A stretch of DNA of 64,000 nucleotides from Ectocarpus siliculosus. Its lineage: Eukaryota > Sar > Phaeophyceae > Ectocarpales > Ectocarpaceae. The stretch is taken from positions 2,680,287-2,744,286 of the forward strand of contig FN649748.1 in assembly GCA_000310025.1 (NCBI GenBank), in the 5' to 3' direction. Both the position numbers and the translations under genes were made by a program. The notes beneath the pieces were generated by a model. It did no database searches and was not told where the DNA came from. It was given only the letters and a program-made list of their open reading frames with translations. This document shows, piece after piece, positions 55,250 to 64,000 of the stretch (the first letter of the stretch is position 1; every line of letters starts with the position of its first letter).

Positions 55250-55650
55250 TTCGGGCCCGCTACTCCCGTATATTGGTGGAATCTTCTACGGAAGTAACGG
55301 AAACTCTTGCGAGTACCGTGGATTATTCCATCACGCTCGTGGAAGTTTCCGTGGAAGCAATAGAATAATTGTTGGAAGCGCTCGTGGAAGGAGTCGAAGG
55401 TTTCATCACTGCCACGGAGCTTCCGTGGAAGAAATTCCAACGGGGTCGTTCTCTGGTGGAAGTTTTTCCACGGAAGTTCCGTGGAAGTGATGAAGTAGCT
55501 TTCATTATTTCCATCAGCTCCACCTTCCATTAGGCTACCGGTGGCAGTGCCACCACAAATCCACCCAAATCCGAGAGATTGCATGGGAGTTATTGAGGCT
55601 TACATGGAAACTTCCACCACAACATGGAAATAGTTCAGAACGCAGATGAA
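55250..55650. repeat. Degenerate GTGGAAG/CTTCCAC array
   Basis: Over about 400 bp the words CGTGGAAG, TTCCGTGGAAG and their complements CTTCCAC and TTCCATGG recur at least a dozen times in both orientations, for example near 55340, 55385, 55420, 55460, 55490, 55605 and 55622. The mixed orientation would allow foldback pairing. It may be a decayed foldback transposon. Confidence 0.6.
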
Positions 55651-55944
55651 GTCTCACGAGGCTATTCTCACTGTACGGTATTGCGGCTGAAGTCAGTCCT
55701 CAGGTATATATCTTGAATGGGTTTGTGTTAAAGATCAAACGCGATTCGAGTTTTCCCAAGATCTCACGATGATTCGGTTTGGCTGATTCTTCCATAATGG
55801 GCTTTGACATCAAGTGGTCCACTCGCGCCTTATCTCAACACTCGCTCACACCGTTAATAGGGCGCTCTCAGAAAGAACAGGACAAACGGATAAACGATGG
55901 GCATGGCCACGAGCGTCCACCGTCTTTCTGGACACGCCCACCGA

Positions 55945-55970
55945 TGGATGTCCACACAGGCGGACATCCA
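55945..55970. repeat. Perfect 9-bp inverted repeat
   Basis: TGGATGTCC and its reverse complement GGACATCCA are separated by 8 nt. A 12-bp palindrome CGTCCATGGACG follows at about 55997. Related GGACG/CGTCC words lie around it (55905-56015), so the region as a whole could fold. Confidence 0.85.
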
Positions 55971-56172
55971 TGGGCAGTCAACGACACGTACACGCGTCCA
56001 TGGACGTCCACGAACTTGCCCATTGGAACTTCTGCCGACCGACACTGATCTGCCCGTCAACACCATCGTCTATCTAGAAGCGTCGCATTATCGGGCAGAG
56101 GCCTGAACATTCGTTTTTTCCAACGGCACCGACAACGTGTGCTACACACCCGCCCCTGGATGGTATGCTCAC

Positions 56173-59100
56173 AGTTCTTGTAGCTGCCCCAGGTCGGTGA
56201 ATACACCCTCCGGCAGCGACGACAGGCCGTTGAAGGTTAAGCGCCTGCCACGACAGACAGTGGTCATGGATGGGTATTGCCCGATGACCCGTTTCGGGAG
56301 TAAATGCGTGGGCCATGTCTGCAGTGTATCCGGGGAAAAGTTGCACATGCGCGAAAATTTCGCGCTATAGAGCAACCCCGCGACAAGCAACAAATAGCTG
56401 CGGTATGCTGTCTAACCCGGGCATCTAATATCTAATTGCATTGAGACCTTGAGACAATAGAGATACATGTATGCTGCAGTAGCTTGAATTGATAAATCAA
56501 GACCAAGAAGATGCGCCTCCAAAATGCATCATACACACCACCAACGGAGTGCACCGTTACCATCACCGTCAAAGCAAGACCCGCAACTGCTTGAAGCAGG
56601 ATAAATTCGGTCGTCGCACCAGTGAACAGACGAACAGTACAGGCATACAGGTTTGAACGCAAAGAAGCTGCTTCGATTGGTACGAATAAAGGCAACACCG
56701 GAAAGAACAACTCTTCTTGCTTTCGAACGAGAACCATGACAAAAGACATTATCCAAAGACATGCCCTTTAGAAAAAATGGGTGTGAGTCTTGACTACGAC
56801 GGATTTTCGCCGCCGGCAAGTCTCTCAACCTTCAAAACACCGCGAGGGCGGGCGATGCTAAGGCTGACCGTAAATCCCAGCCAGTAGTGCCGCTGCCACA
56901 CCATCAAATTGTGGGTCTTGTGATAATGAAACAGGAATAACGGGTCTTCTTGTGATAGTGTAACATAAATAACATATTCAGCAAACAGCATTCAACCGCA
57001 AGGGTGTGACTGGGCATTTGTGGGCCGTTGGCACGACAGACAAGTGTCTCCATGTAGTTTGTATACTTACAGGAATTGAAGCTTGGACAGCCCGGAGAAG
57101 AGATTCTCGTCGACTTCCCCACACCCGTTCTTGTGGAGCCACAAAGTTTCCAGGTTTCCGTTGTCCTGGAACAGCGCGGGAGGTAGGCCGATGTCCGACT
57201 CGGTTTGGTACAGGTACCTTGGAGGGGGGGCGGAGAAAAACTGGGGGTGAGAGAGTGTGCGCATTACCACGCATGGTCGGAGACTGCTCTTCGTCACGCC
57301 CTTCTACAAGCACCTCTTCTATGCCGGGGGCGAGTGAGTCTGGGAAGACATGATAAGGTAGATGGTATTGAAATCTCCATGAGTGTCCCGTCCGCGTGAG
57401 CACTCGAGAAAACAGCACCACTCCCACGGGATAGGGATGTCCCCAGCACACAAGTACAGCAGCCGTCCCATCTTTTCGAAAGAAGCACGTCTGTACAGAC
57501 AGCCATGTCTTGACTTGTCCTCCACGCGCATGCTGTTTTCATACATTTATGTTAGGCTGCATGAATAGCTCACATATCAGCACGTGAGCTACGAACCGAC
57601 TATTGAACGTGTGTGAAGCCTACAGTGCCTGACGCTTGCAAGAGCCAACGGGTGTTTGTTTGTTTAACCTGTTTGCCCGACCCCCGCCTGCGCAATTGGT
57701 AAACCTTTTCTTCACATTCATTGCAATTTGCTTCACATTCTACAGTCAAGACTCGAACCCACACCGCTGTCTTCGGCTTTTGCCTGTAAAGTTATTGCAA
57801 TATGATATTTCCCTCCAAATACACATATCTGGGCCTCACAAGCTTTTGAGGGCACTTAAGCCATTGAACGTCCCTTCGGGAACCTCGCTGACGTCCAGCC
57901 CGCGGAGCCTCCTGCGGGGGATGCCGTGAAGACGGTCATGGTTAGGCGGCGAGCGTGTTCAGACGGGCGGTTGCTTTATTGCTGTCGGACACAACAGAGT
58001 TTGCCGACTCAGATTGCTCCACAAACGTCGACCATCGCCATTCGCGCGGTCGCGCGGATAAATGACTCAGGTTTCACGGTCAACAGAGATTTTCAACAGA
58101 CCGCCGACCCCTGGGCAAGACGGCTACAAGAAAAGGTTGAAATCACTTTGGCATTGCGGACAGAAGGAAGCTACAGTAAGTTGCGCTTTTCGTGCATACG
58201 TCAACACTATGCTTCGACACAAAACACTCACAACGTCTCCAGAGAAGAAAGGTCCGAAAAGAGCCCGTCCTCCAGAACCTTGATTGGGTTCGAACCTAAA
58301 TGAAGAAACGAAAGTTTGGTCAGGCCCGAGAATACCTCTGGATCGAGCTCCACGATGTTGTTGGTGTGAATCCACAACTCCTCCAAGTTTTGTGTGTCTC
58401 GAAAGAGCGTGGGAGGTAGAGCCAGTACAGACGGTTCGCTGAGATCCACCTGATTCTCATAAAAGTAGCTTATCGGGGGGTAAAGATGGCAGAAAGGAAA
58501 GGGGGTGAGGGGGGTAGGGTACGTGACGTTAGCCTAGGCCGCCTCGCCGCCATAGACTACACAATAGAGCCCATATTCGCACAACTCCTGTGCAATAGTA
58601 CTCCTCAGCTGGCCCCAATAGCACCAGAGGTTTGCGGCAGGCAGCACGGATGCGAGCTATGCGAGCTTTGCTGATTCCGCGCTTTCGCGGCAGGTGGCGT
58701 TACAGCAATAATAGACGTGCTGCGCTGCCTGCCGTAGACGATATCTGAACCAAGGTATTCCTTGTATCGTGCACAGAAAGCGGTGTAAGGAAGGGAAACT
58801 ATTTTTTTCTGGCAAACGAAAACAAATTCTATTCGCAATGCGAAAGGGCAGGTTTGTTTAAGGCGTAGACAAAGGCGTAGACAAAACAAACCGAGGTTTA
58901 TTGAAACAACTCGAATTGCCATACTGTTTATATTGGGGTACCCGGAACGTATTGCGTACTGCGGGGCCCCCTCGGTCGAGAGGAGGAGTCGCATGTGTTA
59001 CCACTCTGTTCAAGCCTTGTGTCCACAGAGTCTTAGCGTGCCAGAGAGAGAGTATCACAGAGACAACTAGCGAGGTGGTCACATAGAAGGCTTCTAGTGG

Positions 59101-62100
59101 TGTGCCAGCCTCTGGAGCTGACAGGAAGTGGAGTCTTTTCCCACCCACCCACCCCTTTTCTTTCGAAGGTGGGGGAAAGGAGAGGACGGATGAAGTATCC
59201 GGTAGAACTTGTTGCTGTATGTATGTGAGGCGAAGAAAATGGTAGGGTACCATTTTAGGGACTTGGTCATCTGAGACTACTGTGTGCAGTAAGATTGGTT
59301 CCCTCCACCGCAGGAGAGAGCACCCTCAGTTGCTGTTTGGAGGGAAGAGAGAGACAGTCTTTATTGGGAGAGAGGCAGAGGCACGATAGAAAGGCCGCAG
59401 AAACGTGTCTGCGGGAAACGTGCTCTCTGCCAGTTTGGTATCTCTCTCTTCCCTCGGGCGGTAGAAAATATTAATAAATGCAATTCGAAAGAAAACAATA
59501 AACGCGGAAAGTTATTAGTGAAAGACCGACCGACAGCGGCAGAGCTACGAACTGACTGACTCGCCCGTATGCAAGTCTTTATAGATGCAGAACTTCCGTT
59601 GTCCACTTTCAGGAGAATGCTAAAAGGCTCAAGACTAGTCTGGGTTGCAGTTTTCGTATTTCTCATCAGTGGAGCAATGTACCCATCTTGATTCTTATTT
59701 CCCGTCCAGACCAGTAAACATGCCACATGACCTGACAACACGCAAATGATCACATGCACGGGCAATCCTCTGTGATGCTCAAAGTGCCACAAGCTCCCCA
59801 TCTTTCCCATGCCTTTATTGACGTCGAGATAATTGGAGCCTGTACAAATGTAGCACGGCGTCCTTCTCATTCTAGGCGGAACAAGCAGTTGCCGAATTGT
59901 CCCGATCGCCGGGAGTGTGTTTTACCCCCCGGCGCCCTTGTGTCTACAGGATAATCTCTCACAGTTCACTGAGTGCGCTCAGGCCGGAGAACAGATCCTC
60001 CTCCACTTCAGCAAGGCGAAGGTCCCGCATTCTCCTAGTTTGATGGGGGACGAATGGGGTCGGGTACAGTACATTGAGGTTGGAGTATGGCGACTCCAAC
60101 CATCTAGACTGAAGCAGGTTCTTGCCTCCATCAGGGCGGATGCTAAAATTTGGGGCCTGGGTGCGTTTTGTAGGGTAGTATGTAGACTTACACATGAACG
60201 GGTAAACGGCGAGAATGGACCAGAAACCACCGTACGCCACAGAGCCCACAGCTCTGAGGAAAACAAATAAGAGCACCATGGAACGTCTCGTCATTCTTTC
60301 TGGGTCCTTTGTATGTGATGTACCAAACGTTGCCAAGCGCTACAACCTCTTCAACACGAACAGAATGTAACAGAATGTTGCGTAAGCAGTAGTCCAGGCA
60401 CGACATTTTACGGGCGACAGTGGCAAGGGACTTACAGAGTCTCCAGCGAAGACAGCCCCGAGAAAAGCCCCGCCGGTAGTTGGGTAATTGGATTGTGGTC
60501 CATGTGTCTGCGCACCAACGACAACCGCGATGAGGTTGCGGCAGAGTCAGAGATTAATGAGCAGCGCAAAGCTCAACGCAACCAGTAGGTGTTGCCGTGA
60601 AAAATCTTTGCTTGATGCTATCGACAAGGAAGCCACCTTGCCATTCTGTGATGTCGGTAGAAACAGTACCGCTACAGTTATTTAAATGTTTGCTAGGAGG
60701 GAAGCTTGACTTGGGTCAACACGCAGAGCTTCGCATTGATTCTGTTCCAGCATCGACAACTTGAAGGCGGCACATACTCAGGACCCGAGCTCCGATGCGA
60801 AGCTTGGTGCACAGCTGAAGACATCGTTGTGTGTGACGCACGATCGCAAACCCTAGAAGACGAATTCAGTAGGGGGTGCAGGCATGACATGCGAAGCGCT
60901 CCGGCAAATGTTGGAGAATGAACAGGAGTGAGTGTTGAACCTCTACCCCCCGTCCCGGCAAGCCTTACATGGTTCGTAGCAAGGACAATCCCGAGAACAG
61001 GCCCTCTGGAAGCGTTACCAAGGCGTTGTCGCGCAATGAGCTGGAAGAATGTGGACAGGCGGGCGCGAACAGGATGCGCAGAAGAAAATACATCCGGTGG
61101 CGGAGGCAGCGGCGGCTTGAATACCCGTGGTCCAGAAGGCAAACCAAGTATATGCACGGTTTGTTCCACTTGCAAAGACCGGGTTTACCACAATCTCAAC
61201 CTGCCATGCTTTCCGATTAATCAGTGGCCCTTTGTAAGCCTCGCTTCACGTGTATCGGAAGCGAAGATACAATAAACCCGGCTTCCCGACCCACTGCGTA
61301 GTGGACTGGGCACCAACCACCCTTGCAAATGAGTTCTTACTCAACACAAGAGTCACAGCCTGACAGCCCGCCAGTCGGGTTGCAGACACAACTACACACG
61401 GCTCACCCACCGCGGCGCTTCAAGCGGGGAGACTGGTCTCAATCATCCCAGTACGACTGCACGCACATATCCGCACTAAGAACTGTGTACCCGAGCTGCT
61501 CGCGAATAGCCGCGATGCAGAAACGATAGTATTGCGACCGCAACCAACTTCTGGTGTTGTCCACTCGTCGGCCCAACAAGTTTTGTTGGAGTTCTTTCAC
61601 GATTCTTGACGAAACCGCTGACTGGAGAAACCGCCGACTCGCGAAATGACGGAATATCCTCCTCGAAAGACGAACACACTATTTTACAGCTACCAGCAAG
61701 GCGAGGCAGTACCGTGGTTATGCGGCGAGCGTGATAACATAAGCAATATCTGGCGCTGGCGCTTTTGATACGTCGACTTGTGCAGGACAAGGAACATGCC
61801 TTGAAAAGACCCGTTCTCGACTCAACATTGGCACGCTACACAGCACAGATATGTCTGGCACTCACATTTTCTCCAAGGTCGCTAGATTCTCGAAGAGGCC
61901 TTCCGGCACTTCCGTCAGGTATGGGAGGTGATTAATCCGGCTTCGTGGCGAGGCAGCCAAGGGTGGGCGGCACAAAGGACAAACGAACAGCGTGTGTCGG
62001 GTGGCTCGTTGGCTTATGTGAAGGTCCACAGAATAAAATGCCGCGTACAGGTAACGCTTTGGGGGCGAAGCGCTTGCTCCTTCGAGGGATCAGCGACCAA

Positions 62101-63048
62101 TCAACAGATACGCACTCGTCTGCTTGCTTCAGTTTTCGTCAGGCGATTTGCAACGTCTACCCAGACATAGGTGCTGAGGGCCGATCTTGTTTTCGACTGA
62201 TTTCGAAAACGACCGAAAGAGTATCCCGCGATCGCCCACGAGACGCACAAGACCAGCGGCAGCTGTTCCTCACGAAAAATTCCTTGTTAGTCGCAGAGCA
62301 GCGCTTGGGACTTGTCTCCGCCAGCATATCATCAAGTCTACACCCACACGCAACTTCTCTCAAACCAAGACAAAATTCTCCACCACTCAAACTTCAGGGA
62401 AGATTAGGTGACTCGGCGGGTGCTTACAAGTCCTTTTTGTTTGGACAGCAGTCCTGATCTAGAAATGCTCTCTGCTGCTATAGCAGTTGAGGTCATCAGA
62501 GAGCAACGGCATGCGCAGTAGCAATCTCAGATCTGTTGCTGGGGCCGTGGTGTCTACGGCTGCAAAATCCGCAAATCTGGGTGAAAACCACCCATCGTTC
62601 ACTGCGGCACGAGTTCCGATCTCCTGCACCACAGCCGGTATGCAGTAGGATGTTACACCGCCAGCTTCCTTTGGACGACCCGCAGTTCGGGGGTTGGGGC
62701 ACGCGGCGTCGAAGCGACGAAATGCTGGTTTGGATCCATTGGGATATCGGGATTCTCTGAGCCAGAATGTCTTCTTCGATTTTTCCCCTTGGACATGTTC
62801 TGCATCAGATACCGCCGTTGTCAGCGGTCTCCTTATTGTAACCGCATCCAATTGAGAAAACATGCAGAAAATCTACGAGAGCTGTCGGGGGAAACCGTGT
62901 GGTCGAATACCTCCGGAAGAAGCTCGCATCCTGAAACTATGCGGTTGGGGATACGGGGACCTTCGTATTCACTCACATGTACGTGACGGCACTCAGGCCC
63001 GCAAACAAGCCCTCCGGGAAGTCGACGAAGTCGTTGTCGTCCAAGTTT
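56173..63048 (-). CDS. Leucine-rich-repeat protein, nine exons, each one or a few repeats
   Basis: Exons in transcript order: 62977-63048, 61866-61940, 60969-61040, 60436-60507, 59963-60034, 58232-58468, 57840-57911, 57071-57217 and 56173-56244. Every one has an AG acceptor, a GTGAG or GTAAG donor and intron phase 2, so they join in frame. Seven encode one 24- or 25-residue repeat, for example ALVTLPEGLFSGLSLLRTM. The exons of 237 and 147 nt hold about three and two repeats (LEELWIHTNNIVELDPEVF). The consensus LxxLPEGLFxGLxxLxxL resembles extracellular-type LRRs that form solenoid binding surfaces. First and last exons, signal peptide, kinase or GTPase are not seen. The gene probably extends past the window end. 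Single-repeat exons are known from Ectocarpus LRR families. Confidence 0.9.
59081..59268 (+). repeat. Dispersed repeat, copy 2, inside an LRR intron
   Basis: This starts ACATAGAAGGCTTCTAG and ends near GGTAGGGTACCATTTTAGGGACTTGGT, matching 42859-42992. It lies in the intron between the LRR exons at 59963-60034 and 58232-58468. Upstream, at 58860-58883, AAGGCGTAGACA is tandemly duplicated. Confidence 0.6.
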
Positions 63049-63119
63049 CTTTGATTCAGACGTCGACGAACCGGAATGAAAGGCAGAGGAGTGCGCCGAC
63101 GCGATTGGTAAAAAAAGCA

Positions 63120-64000
63120 CTGATTTTCACGGTGCGGTGCGGTGCGGTTTTTACCATATCCAAATTCGACGGTGCGGTACGGTGAGGGTTTTTTCAACTC
63201 GATATTTGACGTTGCGGTGCGGTGCGGTTCACCGTCGCACGATTTTTTTTACGGTGCGGTTTGTCACCCCGCTATAAAAACCGCGCAAACCGCGGCCTTG
63301 GCGGCGGTGCACCGTCGAAGAACACCGCAGACAATACTAGGGTTGTCTGTGACAAAATGACGGGGTCTCCACGATTATTACTTTTTCGTGGAATTCGTTA
63401 GATTTAGTCCATCGAAATGAGGCCGCCACGACAAATCCCGCGGCTTGCGGTCAGAAAACCTGAAAACCCCTGACAACAGAGAAGCTACTGATAGTTTACT
63501 TCATTTTTCCAGACACATTACTACGTTCCTGCATCACGCATCAACAGCAGCTACATTCCTCACTTGCTTCTACTACTGTTGGAATATGCCAGAAGAAAAC
63601 AACAAACAAATCTGGCAGAGCACCGACAGGCGGCTGATGCTCACCGCTGGCTACAACCAGACGGCGGTGTGTGTGTCGTGTGGGGACACGGTGTTGCGTG
63701 TGGGCTGATTTAAAAGGAAAAAAAAGGAACAACGTTCAATGTTCCTGGTGTGTGTCCGCACGACAAAACCGTGCCTTAACTGCGTTTTTTACGGCGGTTT
63801 ACTGCGGTTTTGGCTACGGGGTAGGAAAAACCGCAACGGGATAAAACCGCAACTACGGTTATTTGTGATCCCCAACGGTGCGGTTCGGTGCGGTTCTTTT
63901 CATCTCGAAATGTGACATCGCGGTGCGGTGCGGTTTTGTGCACCTCGATATTTGACGGTGCGGTGCGGTGTTATTTTGTTTCATCTCGAAATGTGACGGT
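63120..64000. repeat. Degenerate GGTGCGGT minisatellite in two blocks
   Basis: Blocks at about 63130-63300 and 63780-64000 (continuing past the window) contain repeats of roughly 45 bp built from GACGGTGCGGTGCGGTTTT followed by TC(T/A)CGATATTTGACG or similar. The segment between (63300-63780) has no gene. A short plus frame at 63445-63708 is not supported. The repeat lies upstream of the first LRR exon seen. Confidence 0.75.

Noticed and set aside
56173-63048. LRR exons as ROCO-GTPase LRRs
   Set aside because: The single-exon layout fits, but no ROC, COR or kinase sequence is visible and the repeat consensus (LPEGLFxGL) is of the extracellular type, so I left the family open.
51586-63048. 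Joining the Cys-rich exon at 51.6 kb to the LRR gene as its C-terminus
   Set aside because: The strand and order fit, but the LRR exons are bounded by phase-2 introns and this exon by phase-1 introns. No connecting exon was found.

Overview
The window looks like nuclear DNA of a photosynthetic stramenopile, most likely a brown alga close to Ectocarpus (inference). The reasons are intron-rich genes with GT-AG splice sites, a leucine-rich-repeat (LRR) gene built from single-repeat 72-nt exons (an architecture described in Ectocarpus receptor-like LRR families), and abundant Ty1/copia, Ty3/Gypsy and Helitron sequence. Nothing bacterial, viral or organellar was recognised.

Layout. 1-2240: no recognisable gene. 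2241-14446 (minus strand): a complete but mutated Ty3/Gypsy LTR retrotransposon with 266-bp LTRs and a 4-bp target duplication. Its order is gag, CCHC knuckle, a long Ser/Pro-rich linker, a NADAR-family domain, retropepsin, reverse transcriptase, RNase H, integrase, chromodomain-like segment, and a Tudor/SH3-like segment. 14643-20110 (minus): a full-length Ty1/copia element with identical 238-bp LTRs and a 5-bp target duplication. 20111-23266: repeat-rich DNA with a third copia 3' fragment. 23267-about 28270 (plus): a related, decayed copia copy that has lost its 3' LTR and the catalytic YVDD loop of its reverse transcriptase. 28473-30450: a broken gene of unknown function. 30451-38767: mostly unexplained DNA with one 365-codon open frame. 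38768-40641 (plus): the last three exons of a glycosyltransferase-like gene. 44530-45480 (minus): a broken Ser/Thr/Pro-rich repeat protein. 46162-47568 (minus): an intact three-exon gene for a 225-residue Cys-rich protein. 47700-49597 (minus): a Helitron remnant directly upstream of that gene. 50167-50670: an old copia RNase H relic. 51586-51801 (minus): a Cys-rich exon. 56173-63048 (minus): nine LRR exons, all in intron phase 2. The window ends in a degenerate GGTGCGGT-type minisatellite.

The most unusual feature is the NADAR domain embedded in the Gypsy polyprotein between nucleocapsid and protease. NADAR proteins act on ADP-ribose or ribosyl N-glycosidic bonds, including reversal of guanine ADP-ribosylation by bacterial DarT partners. 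A retroelement carrying one may protect its nucleic acid from a host ADP-ribosylation defence. That function is an inference. The domain itself is plain in the sequence, with its core motifs intact inside a 757-codon open frame. All frame breaks are read from this one sequence and some could be assembly errors.
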